This document shows positions 1 to 8,875 of a DNA stretch of 64,000 nucleotides, piece by piece. Numbering within the stretch: position 1 is the stretch's first letter; each line of letters begins with the position of its first letter. Made by a program: the position numbers and the translations under genes. The notes under the pieces are model-generated. The model did not search any database. It worked only from the letters and a program-made list of their open reading frames with translations, and was not told the DNA's origin. The stretch is from contig NZ_CP109104.1 of the NCBI RefSeq assembly GCF_035917675.1, forward strand, positions 4,154,001 to 4,218,000, written 5' to 3'. Source of the stretch: Streptomyces sp. NBC_01775 (lineage in GTDB: Bacteria > Actinomycetota > Actinomycetes > Streptomycetales > Streptomycetaceae).

Positions 1-257
1 CGCGCCGGTGTGTGGAAGGCCGGGGGCCCGGCCGGCTGCGCGCGAACCCCGCGCCGAGCGCGTGGGTTCAGGGGAAAGAAGCGATCAACGGGACGGCAGA
101 CACACACAGCCCGCATAGCGGAGCAGGTCCAGGTGGACCCTCCGCCAGAAGTGGCCGTGTGTACTGGTCATCCGTGGAGTGCAGCACAGATCGCCGAACA
201 GTGTCAACGCCTCCCTGCCCCTCCGCGGCCGGTCCTCAGCCGGTTTCGATCAGCTCC
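1..257. other. Left edge, no gene supported
   Basis: No reading frame here has a ribosome binding site, a recognisable product or a start inside the window that would make it convincing. A short GC-rich inverted repeat (7-bp arms at 18-24 and 27-33) is visible. The stretch lies downstream of the minus-strand ATPase gene and may hold its transcription end. Confidence 0.4.
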
Positions 258-1418
258 TCAGCTGCTCTCGATCGTCTCCAGCTCCACGTCCCCGCGTGCC
301 ACTTCCCGCTCGTCCGCGTCCACCGAGCGCCGCAGTGCCTCGTGCAGCCGGGCCGGAGTGAGGACGCCGACGAATCTGTCGCCCTCGTCCAGGACGGCGA
401 TCCACCCGGCGTCGTGCTGGAGCATCGTGCTGAACGCCTGCTTGAGCGAGGACCCCAGCGGAAGCCAGGCCTCCATGCGCCGCGCGTGGTCGCCGACGGT
501 GCCGGAGCCGTCTGTGATCGCGCCGGCCGAGACCCAGCCGTGCAGCTCGTCCGCGTCATCCAGCACCACGGCCCAGCGGGCGTCGCTCGTCGCCATGCGC
601 TCGGCGGCCTTGTCCAGCCGGTCGCTCAGGTGCACGGTCGGCGGCTCCACCAGGTCGCCCGGCTCGATCGGGGTGACGGACAGCCGCTTGAGGCCCCGGT
701 CGGAGCCGACGAAGTCCGCCACGTACGAGGAGGCGGGCGCGCCCAGCACCTTCGCGGGCGGGCCGTACTGCTCGATGCGGCCCTCGCCGTAGACCGCGAT
801 GCGGTCGCCGAGGCGTACCGCTTCCTCTATGTCGTGCGTGACGAAGAGCACGGTCTTGTGCAGCCTCGACTGGAGGCGCAGGAACTCGTTTTGAAGGTGC
901 TCGCGCACCACCGGGTCGACCGCGCCGAAGGGCTCGTCCATCAGCAGCACCGGAGGGTCGGCCGCCAGGGCGCGCGCGACGCCGACGCGCTGCCGCTGGC
1001 CGCCGCTGAGCTGGTCGGGGTAGCGGTCGCCGAACACGGAGGGGTCCAGCCCGACCAGGTCGAGCAGCTCGCGGGCCCGCTCCCGGCGCCGCGCCTTCGG
1101 CCAGCCCAGCAGGTGCGGGACGGTCGCGGTGTTGTCGAGGACGGAGCGGTGCGGGAACAGGCCGGTCTGCTGGATGACGTAGCCCATCCGGCGGCGCAGC
1201 TCGACCGGCTCCGTGCCGGCGATGTCCTTGCCCTCGACGAGAATCCGGCCCTCGGTCGGCTCGGTGAGCCGGTTGACCATCTTCATGGTCGTCGTCTTGC
1301 CGCAGCCCGACGGGCCGACGAGCGTGACCAGCTCCCCCTCGGCCACCTCGAAGGAGAGTCCCTCGACCGCGATGGTCCCGTCGGGGTAGCGCTTGGTCAC
1401 GTTCTCGAAGCGAATCAT
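258..1418 (-). CDS. opuCA: Betaine/choline-type ABC transporter ATP-binding protein (OpuCA/ProV family)
   Basis: This is the ATPase of an osmoprotectant importer; it powers uptake of glycine betaine, choline or related quaternary amines at the membrane. The 386-residue protein has a Walker A GPSGCGKT at residues 35-42, the signature LSGGQ, Walker B LLMDEP, and a C-terminal pair of CBS domains (about 255-375) typical of OpuCA/ProV, where they sense ionic strength. I chose the ATG at 1418 because the ABC domain begins there (MIRFENV) and a GAGGA/GGGGA box sits just upstream; the longer frame has no homology. The gene is divergent from the two permease genes and the binding protein that start at 1636, so the four form one transporter. 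The substrate is inferred from family, not shown. Confidence 0.88.
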   Translation of the reverse strand: MIRFENVTKRYPDGTIAVEGLSFEVAEGELVTLVGPSGCGKTTTMKMVNRLTEPTEGRILVEGKDIAGTEPVELRRRMGYVIQQTGLFPHRSVLDNTATVPHLLGWPKARRRERARELLDLVGLDPSVFGDRYPDQLSGGQRQRVGVARALAADPPVLLMDEPFGAVDPVVREHLQNEFLRLQSRLHKTVLFVTHDIEEAVRLGDRIAVYGEGRIEQYGPPAKVLGAPASSYVADFVGSDRGLKRLSVTPIEPGDLVEPPTVHLSDRLDKAAERMATSDARWAVVLDDADELHGWVSAGAITDGSGTVGDHARRMEAWLPLGSSLKQAFSTMLQHDAGWIAVLDEGDRFVGVLTPARLHEALRRSVDADEREVARGDVELETIESS

Positions 1419-1450
1419 GTCCCCATCCTCATACTCCGGGCCGCTCTCGC

Positions 1451-1490
1451 CGTACCGAATGCAGAACTCTCGTCGTACGGAATACAGAAA
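1451..1490. promoter_or_regulatory. Direct repeats in the divergent opuC promoter region
   Basis: Two near-identical 17-mers, CGTACCGAATGCAGAAC (1451-1467) and CGTACGGAATACAGAAA (1474-1490), lie 23 bp apart between the divergent ATPase and permease genes. Spacing of about two helix turns on one face fits a regulator site controlling both directions. The regulator is not identifiable from the window. Confidence 0.45.
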
Positions 1491-1635
1491 CAACAGAAAC
1501 ACAGCACACCGACAATCCTTTGCGCCGAGGATGAACAGTGTGTTGCCAAGGCACGGCATTGCGGACCGATTGTCAGTGCGCCGGGATAGGGTCGCCCGGA
1601 CCTGATCGAGGACCCGCGCTAGGGAGGTGACCGGC

Positions 1636-2493
1636 GTGAGCAGCACTGCGGCGGGCGGCCCGGGAGGCTGCCTCGCGGCGAACGACTGGCTGTGCGGTGA
1701 GTATCTCCGAACCCGTCAGAGCGAGTTGGTCGACGCCACCGTCGAGCACATCTGGATCACGGCGTCCTCGGTGGTGATCGCACTGCTGATCGCGCTGCCG
1801 CTGGCCGTCGCGGCGCGGCGCTGGCGCGCGGCCAGGGGCCCCGCGCTGGGGGTGACGACGGTGCTCTACACCATTCCGTCGCTGGCGATGTTCGCGCTGC
1901 TGCTGCCGTTCTTCGGCCTGTCCGCCGCCGTGGTGGTGACGGGCCTGGTGCTGTATTCGCTGACGGTGCTGGTGCGCAACATCCTGGCGGGCCTGGACTC
2001 GGTGCCGAGCGAGGCCACGGAGGCGGCCCGCGGGATGGGGTACGGGCCCAGCAGGCTCCTGTTCGAGGTGGAGCTGCCGCTGGCCCTGCCCGCACTGCTG
2101 GCGGGCGTACGCATCGCGACGGTGACGGCCGTCTCGCTGACCACGGTCGGCGCCATCGTGGGCTACGGCGGCCTGGGGAACCTCATCTACGACGGGATGG
2201 AGAGCTTCTTCAAGGCGCAGGTGCTGACCGCTTCCGCCATCTGTGTGGTGCTGGCGATCATCGCCGACCTGCTGCTCCTGTGGCTCCAGCGGGCCCTCAC
2301 CCCCTGGACCCGCGCCGTCAAGCGCGAGCGGCCCGGGCGCCGCGGTCCGGCCGGGCGCGGGACGAAGGGCCCGAGCGACGGTCCGGGCGACAGCGGGAGC
2401 GGGGCCGGGAGCGGTACGGACGACGGCGCGGCGGGCGACGGCGGCGCCGGCCGGGGCGGGCCCCTCGGGCTCGCCGGAAAGACGACGGGGTGA
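1636..2493 (+). CDS. opuCB: Betaine-type ABC transporter permease (OpuCB/ProW family)
   Basis: First membrane subunit of the osmoprotectant importer. The 285-residue protein has five to six hydrophobic segments and the permease EAA loop around EATEAARGMGYGPSRLLFEV. Start GTG 1636 is preferred over the in-frame GTG at 1627 because the AGGGAGGTGA box (1621-1630) would overlap the latter. The last 60 residues are a hydrophilic Gly/Ser/Asp/Arg-rich tail with no domain, likely a low-complexity extension after the final transmembrane helix. The next permease begins 6 nt after the stop, so the two are co-transcribed. Assignment to the betaine/choline branch is by family resemblance and the CBS-bearing partner ATPase. 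Confidence 0.87.
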   Translation: MSSTAAGGPGGCLAANDWLCGEYLRTRQSELVDATVEHIWITASSVVIALLIALPLAVAARRWRAARGPALGVTTVLYTIPSLAMFALLLPFFGLSAAVVVTGLVLYSLTVLVRNILAGLDSVPSEATEAARGMGYGPSRLLFEVELPLALPALLAGVRIATVTAVSLTTVGAIVGYGGLGNLIYDGMESFFKAQVLTASAICVVLAIIADLLLLWLQRALTPWTRAVKRERPGRRGPAGRGTKGPSDGPGDSGSGAGSGTDDGAAGDGGAGRGGPLGLAGKTTG

Positions 2494-2499
2494 GCGGCG

Positions 2500-3294
2500 A
2501 TGAACATCGTGGGCGAGGTCTGGACGTGGCTGACGACGGGTTCGCACTGGAGCGGTGACGGCGGCGTGCTCCAGCGCCTGGGCGAGCACGTCTATCTGAC
2601 CGCCGTCTGCCTGCTGATCTCCTGCGCCCTGGCGCTGCCGGTGGCGCTGTGGCTGGGGCATGTGGGCCGGGGCGGAGCGCTGGCCGTCAACATCTCCAAC
2701 GCGGGCCGCGCGGTGCCCACTTTCGCGGTGCTGGTGTTGCTGACCATGAGCCCGCTGGGCAAGCAGGGCGACTGGGCGACGATCGTGGCGCTGGTGCTGT
2801 TCGCGCTGCCGCCGCTGCTGACGAACGCGTACACCGGGATCCGCGGGGCCGATCCACAGGTTGTCGAGGCAGCCAGAGGCATGGGCATGACAGGCTGGCA
2901 GCTGATGCGCCAGGTCGAAGTGCCCCTCGCCCTCCCGCTCATCATGACGGGGATCCAGACCGCCGCCGTGCAGCTCGTCGCCACGGCGACGCTCGCCGCG
3001 CTGCCCGGAGGCGGCGGCCTCGGCCGTCTGATCACGGCCGGGTTCGGCAACTACGACACCCCCCAAGTGGTGGCCGGCGCCCTGCTCGTCGCCGTGCTGG
3101 CCCTGCTGGTGGAGCGGGCGCTGACGCTGGCCGAACGGCTCCTGGACCCGATGCGCAAGCGCCGCGGCTCCCGCCCGGCCCTCGCCACGGCCACCCCCGG
3201 CGGCGACGGTGACGACGGCACGGACGGCGGAAGCACCGGGTCCGGCGAGCAGCCACCGCCCGAGAAGACGACACCCGCGGCCTCCACGGCCTGA
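2500..3294 (+). CDS. opuCD: Betaine-type ABC transporter permease (OpuCD/ProW family)
   Basis: Second permease of the same importer, 264 residues, paralogous to the upstream one. The EAA loop is visible as VVEAARGMGMTGWQLMRQVEVPLALP, and hydrophobic helices span most of residues 20-220. The C-terminus again ends in a charged, low-complexity tail (Gly/Asp/Thr/Pro-rich, about residues 225-264). GGTGAGCGGCG lies just ahead of the ATG at 2500, and the gene starts 6 nt after the previous stop. Two different permeases plus a separate binding lipoprotein is the OpuC arrangement rather than the fused OpuF form. Confidence 0.87.
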   Translation: MNIVGEVWTWLTTGSHWSGDGGVLQRLGEHVYLTAVCLLISCALALPVALWLGHVGRGGALAVNISNAGRAVPTFAVLVLLTMSPLGKQGDWATIVALVLFALPPLLTNAYTGIRGADPQVVEAARGMGMTGWQLMRQVEVPLALPLIMTGIQTAAVQLVATATLAALPGGGGLGRLITAGFGNYDTPQVVAGALLVAVLALLVERALTLAERLLDPMRKRRGSRPALATATPGGDGDDGTDGGSTGSGEQPPPEKTTPAASTA

Positions 3295-3381
3295 CACATC
3301 CCGCCGGAACGCCCCACCCGCATGACCACTTGGACGGCACCGGGGCGCCCCACCCGAGACGCCCCACGACGAAACGGACGA

Positions 3382-4365
3382 ATGATGGCCCCGATGCACA
3401 AGTCCCCGCGCCCGGTCCGCCCCGGCGCCCCCGTGCGCACGCTCGCCCTGACCGGCGCCGTCGCCGCGCTGGCGGTCTCGCTCACCGCCTGTGCTGGTGA
3501 CGGGCTGGAGAAGGAGGGCGGCGGAGGCGGCGGCAAGGGCAGCCTCGTGGTGGGCTCGGCCGGCTTCACCGAGTCCCAGATCGTCTCCGAGCTGTACGCC
3601 GGGGTGCTCTCCAAGGCGGGCTACAGCACCTCCGTGAAGAAGGTCAAGAACCGCGAGCTGTACGCGCCCGAGCTGGAGAAGGGCCGCATCGACGTCGTGC
3701 CCGAGTACGCCGCGACGATGGCCGAGTTCCTCAACGCCAAGGAGAACGGCCCCAAGGCGAAGCCGGTCGCCTCCAGCGACTCGGACAAGACCGTCGAGGC
3801 ACTGCGCAAGCTGGCCGAGCCGCGCGGCCTGAAGATCCTGGAGGCGGGCGACGCCGTCGACCAGAACGCCTTCGCCGTCTCCAAGGACTACGCCAAGAAG
3901 CACAAGCTCAAGACGCTCTCCGACCTGGGTGAATCCAAGCAGAGCGTCACGGTCGCCGCGGGCGACGAGTGCGAGACCAGGCCGTTTTGCCAGCCCGGCC
4001 TGGAGAAGAAGTACGGCATCGACGTCAAGGGCATCGACCCCAAGGGCGTGGGCACCACCCAGTCCAAGCAGGCCGTCAAGGACGGCAAGGACCAACTGGT
4101 GCTGACGACCACCACGGACGCCACCCTCGGCCAGTTCGGCCTGGTGCTGCTGAAGGACGACAAGAAGCTCCAGAACGCCGACAACGTCCTCCCGGTCGTC
4201 AACGCCAAGGACGCCGGCGGCAAGAAGGTCGCGGGGGCGCTCGACAAGCTGACCCGCACCCTGACGACCAAGGACCTCACCGACCTCAACCGCAAGGTGG
4301 ACCGGGACCGCCAGAAGCCCAAGGACGTGGCGCAGGAGTACCTCAAGAGCAAGGGCCTGGTATGA
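3382..4365 (+). CDS. opuCC: Betaine-type ABC transporter substrate-binding lipoprotein (OpuCC/OsmF family)
   Basis: Extracytoplasmic binding protein that delivers the quaternary amine to the permeases. The 327-residue product begins with a basic region, a hydrophobic stretch (about 17-33) and a lipobox LTAC, so it is a lipid-anchored protein cut before Cys; a Gly-rich linker follows. The mature part begins VVGSAGFTESQIVSELYAG, characteristic of the OpuAC/QAT family, and ends AQEYLKSKGL as these proteins do. Tandem ATGs at 3382 and 3385 (and a third at 3394) make the exact start uncertain. It is last in the permease operon. Substrate specificity cannot be read from the sequence. Confidence 0.86.
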   Translation: MMAPMHKSPRPVRPGAPVRTLALTGAVAALAVSLTACAGDGLEKEGGGGGGKGSLVVGSAGFTESQIVSELYAGVLSKAGYSTSVKKVKNRELYAPELEKGRIDVVPEYAATMAEFLNAKENGPKAKPVASSDSDKTVEALRKLAEPRGLKILEAGDAVDQNAFAVSKDYAKKHKLKTLSDLGESKQSVTVAAGDECETRPFCQPGLEKKYGIDVKGIDPKGVGTTQSKQAVKDGKDQLVLTTTTDATLGQFGLVLLKDDKKLQNADNVLPVVNAKDAGGKKVAGALDKLTRTLTTKDLTDLNRKVDRDRQKPKDVAQEYLKSKGLV

Positions 4366-4487
4366 CGGTGACGGAGCCACAGGACCGGCGGAGCGCGGCG
4401 CAACGGTCGGCGGCGTGAAGGTCCGCACGGAAATGTGAGGGCCTGACGAAGTGGTTCTTCCGGTGTCGTCCGCCCAGGGGCACACGG

Positions 4488-4493
4488 TAAATT
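4488..4493 (+). promoter_or_regulatory. -10 box for a leaderless start
   Basis: TAAATT ends 7 nt before the ATG at 4501 with no ribosome binding site between, so transcription would start at or next to the start codon. No good -35 is visible. Confidence 0.5.
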
Positions 4494-4500
4494 CCCAGCC

Positions 4501-5367
4501 ATGCCCCGTGGACGTCATCGCCATTCCCCGCCGCTGCACCGGCTCCTCGCACCCGCGACCGTCGCAGCGGTCTCGTTGGCCTGCGCCGGTGGCGCCTGGC
4601 TGATCGGCGAGCGCGGCATAAGCGACATCGAGACCGTGGCGCTCCGCGCGCTCGCCGCCGGCGCGGCGCTGGCCGCCGTCACCGGCGCCGTCCTGCTGCG
4701 CCGGTGGGATTACGAGGCCGGCCGCCGCGTCGGCGACCTCAAGGCGCAGCAGGCCAGCACCGCCTGGCGGACCGAGGAGAAGCAGGCCGAGCTGGAGGGC
4801 GAGGCCGAGGAGCAGCGCGAGATCCGCGCCAAGCTGGACACCAAGCTCCGCGCCAAGCGCGCCGAGCTGGCCCGGCTGCGCACCGAGCACGCCGCCCTGC
4901 TGCGCCGCTACGCCCACGCGGAGACGGAGCGGGCCAGCGCGCTGGAGGGCCGCAGGCAGCTGGAGATCGAGGCGGCCCAGCCCACCAAGGCGCTGACCGC
5001 CGCCGCGACCGACCACCGCCACAGCTCGGGCGCCCCCACCCCGCTGACCTACCTCCAGGCCGACGAGGCGCTCAACGGCCTCGTCCGCAACGCCGCCCGG
5101 CAGCGCGAGGCCGACGAGCGGCGCGAGCGCGAGGAGCGGATCGAGCGGGAGAAGCGGGAGGCCGAGCACAGGGCCCGCACCAGCGCGGCGGCTGCCGTAC
5201 CGCCCCAGCCCGAGGCCAAGCCCAAGCCCGCACCCGAGAAGGACGGCGGGGACGGCGGGGACGAGAAGGACCGGGCCGGGCAGTCCGCCGATCCGGACGG
5301 CAGCTCTCCGGACACCGGCGGCTTCGACTTCTTCGGCAGCAAGAGCGGCGCGGCCTCCTCGTCCTGA
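4501..5367 (+). CDS. Membrane-anchored coiled-coil protein, function unknown
   Basis: A 288-residue protein I recognise only as a Streptomyces hypothetical. Two hydrophobic segments (about residues 17-37 and 48-66) are followed by a long charged region (about 80-235) rich in Glu, Lys, Arg and Ala with heptad character, so a membrane-anchored coiled coil is likely. The C-terminal 55 residues are Pro/Gly/Asp-rich and end in an FDFFGS motif. It starts at ATG 4501 directly downstream of a -10-like TAAATT. It converges on the nuoD paralogue, separated by a hairpin. No enzymatic motif is seen; a structural or envelope role is only a guess. Confidence 0.75.
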   Translation: MPRGRHRHSPPLHRLLAPATVAAVSLACAGGAWLIGERGISDIETVALRALAAGAALAAVTGAVLLRRWDYEAGRRVGDLKAQQASTAWRTEEKQAELEGEAEEQREIRAKLDTKLRAKRAELARLRTEHAALLRRYAHAETERASALEGRRQLEIEAAQPTKALTAAATDHRHSSGAPTPLTYLQADEALNGLVRNAARQREADERREREERIEREKREAEHRARTSAAAAVPPQPEAKPKPAPEKDGGDGGDEKDRAGQSADPDGSSPDTGGFDFFGSKSGAASSS

Positions 5368-5391
5368 ACGCGCCGCTCACAGGGCTCGACG

Positions 5392-5410
5392 GGTGGGCCC
5401 CGGGCCCACC
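5392..5410. terminator. Bidirectional hairpin between convergent genes
   Basis: GGTGGGCCC and GGGCCCACC (9-bp arms around one base, in practice a 7-bp stem with 5-nt loop) lie 25 bp past the end of the coiled-coil gene and 17 bp past the end of the minus-strand nuoD gene. There is no T-tract, as is common for Streptomyces terminators. Confidence 0.55.
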
Positions 5411-5426
5411 GCGCCCGCGAAGCGGC

Positions 5427-6584
5427 CTACTTGTCGACGTCACCGACCACGAAGAAGAACGAGCCCAGGATCGCCACCATGTCCGCGACCAGCGTGCCGG
5501 GCAGCAGTTGGGAGAGCGCCTGGATGTTGTTGAACGACGCCGAGCGCAGCTTGAGCCGGTAGGGCGTCTTCTCGCCCTTGGAGACCAGGTAGTAGCCGTT
5601 GAGCCCGAGCGGGTTCTCCGTCCAGGCGTAGGTGGCGCCCTCCGGGGCCTTCAGGACCTTCGGCAGCCGCTGGTTGACGGGGCCCGGCGGCAGCTCGGCC
5701 AGCCGGTCGAGGCAGGCGTCGGCCAGGTCGAGGGAGTTGTGCACCTGGTCGAGCAGCACCTCGAAGCGCGCCAGACAGTCGCCCTCCTGGCGCGTGATCA
5801 CCTTCAGGGTGTCCTGGAGCTGCCCGTAGGCCAGGTACGGCTCGTCGCGTCGCAGGTCGAAGTCGACGCCGGAGGCTCGCGCGAGGGGCCCGCTGACGCC
5901 GTAGGCGTGCACCAGTTCGGGGCTGAGCACACCGACGCCGCGCGTCCTGGCCCGGAAGATCTCGTTGCCGAGCACCAGCTTGTCGAAAGAGTCCATCCGG
6001 CCGCGCACCGCGTCCACAGCGCGCCGGGCCCGGTCGCGCCACCCGGCGGGCAGGTCGTCCTTGAGGCCGCCGACGCGGTTGAACATGTAGTGCATCCGAC
6101 CGCCGGAGACCTCCTCCATCACGTTCTGGAGCTCCTCGCGCTCCCGGAAGGAGTAGAAGACCGGCGTGATACCGCCCAGCTCCAGCGGATAGGAACCCAG
6201 GAACATCAGGTGGTTGAGCACCCGGTTCAGCTCGGCCAGCAGCGTGCGCGTCCACACCGCGCGCTCCGGCACCTCCATGCCGAGCATCCGCTCGACGCCG
6301 AGGACCACGCCCAGCTCGTTGGAGAACGCCGACAGCCAGTCGTGACGGTTGGCCAGCACGATGATCTGGCGGTAGTCGCGCGCCTCGAAGAGCTTCTCCG
6401 CTCCCCGGTGCATGTAGCCGACGACCGGCTCCGCCGCCTCGATCCGCTCGCCGTCCAGGACCAGCCGCAGCCGCAGCACGCCGTGCGTGGACGGGTGCTG
6501 CGGGCCGATGTTGAGCACCATGTCGGTGCTCTCCGCCGCACCGCCGATACCGACCGTCGTGGCGGAGGTCTCCGTCTGAGTCAT
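5427..6584 (-). CDS. nuoD: Orphan NADH-quinone oxidoreductase subunit D paralogue (NuoD2)
   Basis: Homologue of the 49-kDa subunit of complex I, which contributes to the quinone site next to NuoB. The 385-residue protein carries the family start motif [15 protein letters not shown] (about residues 27-41), the [11 protein letters not shown] stretch and a C-terminal end [14 protein letters not shown] (the usual family ending is DPVMGEVDR-like). It is shorter than the roughly 440-residue subunit of the full nuo operon and stands alone with no other nuo gene nearby, as for the second nuoD copy in other Streptomyces. The ATG at 6584 begins MTQTETS. It may substitute in an alternative complex I; that is inference. 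Confidence 0.85.
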   Translation of the reverse strand: MTQTETSATTVGIGGAAESTDMVLNIGPQHPSTHGVLRLRLVLDGERIEAAEPVVGYMHRGAEKLFEARDYRQIIVLANRHDWLSAFSNELGVVLGVERMLGMEVPERAVWTRTLLAELNRVLNHLMFLGSYPLELGGITPVFYSFREREELQNVMEEVSGGRMHYMFNRVGGLKDDLPAGWRDRARRAVDAVRGRMDSFDKLVLGNEIFRARTRGVGVLSPELVHAYGVSGPLARASGVDFDLRRDEPYLAYGQLQDTLKVITRQEGDCLARFEVLLDQVHNSLDLADACLDRLAELPPGPVNQRLPKVLKAPEGATYAWTENPLGLNGYYLVSKGEKTPYRLKLRSASFNNIQALSQLLPGTLVADMVAILGSFFFVVGDVDK

Positions 6585-6641
6585 GAAACTCAGTCTGTCA
6601 GCTTCCTTCTTCAGGTGGACCAGGTCCCTTGCGGGCGCTCT

Positions 6642-6647
6642 TAGGCT
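6642..6647 (+). promoter_or_regulatory. -10 box for a leaderless start
   Basis: TAGGCT ends 6 nt before the ATG at 6654, and the spacer GAACCT is not a ribosome binding site. The arrangement fits leaderless transcription of the bPH2 gene pair. Confidence 0.5.
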
Positions 6648-6653
6648 GAACCT

Positions 6654-7262
6654 ATGACCAGGGGAACACCTCCCGATGCCCGCAGCGGCCAGAACGACGG
6701 CACGGACGGCATCCCTGACGACAACCCGGACGAGGTCCCGGAGGGGGCCCCGGACGACGGGAGCGCCGAGAGCCGGCCGGGCACCGAGAGCCGGCCGGGC
6801 ACCGAGAGCTGGCGGGGCGTCGAGAGAGCGCTGCTGCCCATGCGCAGGCTCGTACTGCTGTGCTGGCTGCTGCCCTCGGCGCTCGCGCTCGGTGTGGTGC
6901 CGGCGCTCTTTGTGGAGCCGGTGTGGGCGCTGTTCGCACTGGTCCCGCTCGCCCTGGCGGCCTGGAGCTGGGGAGCGCTGGGCCGTAACTGGCACTCGTG
7001 GCGGTACGCGGAGCGCGCCGATGACCTGCTCATCTCGCGCGGTGTGCTGCGGCGCGAGGTGACGGTGGTGCCCTACGGACGGATGCAGCTCGTCGAGGTC
7101 ACCTCGGGACCGATGGAGCGGCGCTACGGTCTGGCCACGCTCCAGCTGCACACCGCCGCCGCCACCACGGACGCCTCCATCCCGGGCCTGTCCCCGGCCG
7201 AGGCCGAGCGCCTCCGCGACCGGCTGACCGAGCTGGGCGAGGCCCGTTCGGCGGGGCTGTGA
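6654..7262 (+). CDS. bPH2 (DUF304, YdbS-like) membrane protein
   Basis: A 202-residue membrane protein of the YdbS family. After an acidic N-terminus of about 55 residues containing a short repeat (SRPGTE twice), two transmembrane helices (about 63-110) precede a bacterial PH domain with the typical [25 protein letters not shown] and [14 protein letters not shown] segments. The gene overlaps the larger bPH2 gene by GTGA at 7259-7262. In Bacillus the YdbS/YdbT pair affects antimicrobial-peptide resistance; whether that holds here is unknown. Confidence 0.82.
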   Translation: MTRGTPPDARSGQNDGTDGIPDDNPDEVPEGAPDDGSAESRPGTESRPGTESWRGVERALLPMRRLVLLCWLLPSALALGVVPALFVEPVWALFALVPLALAAWSWGALGRNWHSWRYAERADDLLISRGVLRREVTVVPYGRMQLVEVTSGPMERRYGLATLQLHTAAATTDASIPGLSPAEAERLRDRLTELGEARSAGL

Positions 7263-8758
7263 GGCCCGACCGGGGTGCCGGGATCCCGGCACCCGGCAAG
7301 GCAGAGGCAGAGGCCAAGACCGAGACCGAGGCCAGGACCAAGGCCGACGCCAGGACCGGGCTGGAGACAGAAGCCGGGACAACGGCCGGAGCAGAGGCCG
7401 GGAAAGGGAAAGAGCCGAACCCCACCGGCCCGCGCTTCCTGCCCCGCCGCCCCGAGGGCAACAGGCTGCACCCCATCACGCCCTGGCGCCGCGCCTGGGC
7501 GCCGCTCGCCGCGCTGCTCGCCTTCGCCGGGCACGACTTCGAGCGCGCCCGCGAGTGGTCCGAGCACCTGACCGCCGGGTGGGTGGCGCTGGGGCTGGCC
7601 GTGCTGCTGCCGCTGGCCGCCGCCTACGGCTTCCTCTCCTGGTGGTGCACCAGCTATCTGGTCACCGACACCGAACTGCGCATCCACACCGGGCTGCTCT
7701 TCCGCCGCGCCGCCCACATCCGGCTCGACCGCATCCAGGCCGTGGACATCTCCCGTCCGCTGCTCGCCCGGGTCGTGGGCGTCGCCAAGCTGAAGCTGGA
7801 CGTCGTGGGCACCGAGTCCAAGGACGAGCTGGCCTTCCTCGGCGAGAAGGACGCCGTCGCCCTGCGCGCCGAACTCCTCGCCCGCGCCGCCGGCATCGCG
7901 CCCGAGGCCGCACCCGAGGCGGGCGAGGCACCCTCGCGCGCCCTGCTGCGCCTCCGGCCGCGCACCCTGATCGTCAGCGTGCTGATGACGGGCAGGATGT
8001 GGGCCCTGCTGGCCGCGCTCCTCATCGTCCCGGTGGGCGTCTACTTCGGCGCCGACAGCGTGTGGCCCGCGCTGGCCTCGCTGATCCCGCTCGCCGGCGG
8101 CTTCTGGACCACCGGCGCGGGGCGCGTGGTGCGCGAGTGGGACTGGACGGTCGCCGAGTCCCCCGACGGCCTCCGCCTCGACTCCGGGCTCCTGGACCGG
8201 CAGCACGCCACCGTGCCGCCCGGCCGGGTCCAGGCCGTGCGCATCGTCGAGCCGCTGCTGTGGCGGCGGCGGGGCTGGGTGCGGGTCGAGCTGCGGATCG
8301 CCGGCGCGGGCAAGGACGAGAAACACGGCGGCCTGCTCCTGCCCGTGGCCGGGTGGGACGAGGCCGCCGCCGTGCTCCCCCGGGTGCTGCCCGGCGTCGG
8401 CCTGGACGAGGCCGTCGCCTCCGCCGTGCACGCGCCGCGCCGCGCGCGCTGGTGCGCTCCCGTGGTGCGCCGGGGGTACGCGCACGGGGTGACGCCGAGC
8501 GTCTTCGTCACCCGCGAGGGGCTCTTGAAGCGCAGCACCACGCTGGTGCCGCACGCCAAGGTGCAGAGCGTACGGCTGACCCAGGGCCCCTGGGAGCGGC
8601 GGCGCGGCCTGGCCGACGTGTACGTCGACCACGGCGCGAACGAGGAGGTGTGCGCCCGGCTGCGCGACGCGGACGAGGCGCACGCCCTGGTACACGCCCA
8701 GGCGGAGCGCTCCCGTACGGGCCGCCGCACCGCCCGCCCCGACCGCTGGCTGACGTGA
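7259..8758 (+). CDS. bPH2 (DUF304, YdbT-like) multi-domain membrane protein
   Basis: A 499-residue partner of the upstream YdbS-like protein. It starts at GTG 7259 inside the upstream stop (GTGA overlap), so translation is coupled. Residues 1-60 are a low-complexity Glu/Ala/Lys/Thr run with [14 protein letters not shown] repeats. Three bPH2 domains follow, each preceded or followed by paired hydrophobic helices: [51 protein letters not shown] and [24 protein letters not shown]. The repeating R-x-Q-x-V pattern defines the family. Location is the cytoplasmic membrane; the biochemical role is unknown. Confidence 0.83.
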   Translation: MRPDRGAGIPAPGKAEAEAKTETEARTKADARTGLETEAGTTAGAEAGKGKEPNPTGPRFLPRRPEGNRLHPITPWRRAWAPLAALLAFAGHDFERAREWSEHLTAGWVALGLAVLLPLAAAYGFLSWWCTSYLVTDTELRIHTGLLFRRAAHIRLDRIQAVDISRPLLARVVGVAKLKLDVVGTESKDELAFLGEKDAVALRAELLARAAGIAPEAAPEAGEAPSRALLRLRPRTLIVSVLMTGRMWALLAALLIVPVGVYFGADSVWPALASLIPLAGGFWTTGAGRVVREWDWTVAESPDGLRLDSGLLDRQHATVPPGRVQAVRIVEPLLWRRRGWVRVELRIAGAGKDEKHGGLLLPVAGWDEAAAVLPRVLPGVGLDEAVASAVHAPRRARWCAPVVRRGYAHGVTPSVFVTREGLLKRSTTLVPHAKVQSVRLTQGPWERRRGLADVYVDHGANEEVCARLRDADEAHALVHAQAERSRTGRRTARPDRWLT

Positions 8759-8863
8759 CGCACCGGCTGACCCGATGGCGCGCGCGTGTCCGCGTCGGCT
8801 GACCCGACGGCGCGCGGGCCCGAGCCGGGCACGCCCCCGACCGCCCCTTTCGCCTGGTACCCC

Positions 8864-8869
8864 TACCCT
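8864..8869 (+). promoter_or_regulatory. -10 box in front of folP
   Basis: TACCCT ends 6 nt before the folP ATG at 8876 and no Shine-Dalgarno sequence intervenes, so the folP transcript is probably leaderless. Confidence 0.5.
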
Positions 8870-8875
8870 GGGCGC

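Noticed and set aside
1573..5169. A minus-strand reading frame of 1198 codons antisense to the opuC genes
   Set aside because: Shadow of GC-rich coding on the plus strand; no domain, no start signal, composition of frame-shifted repeats.
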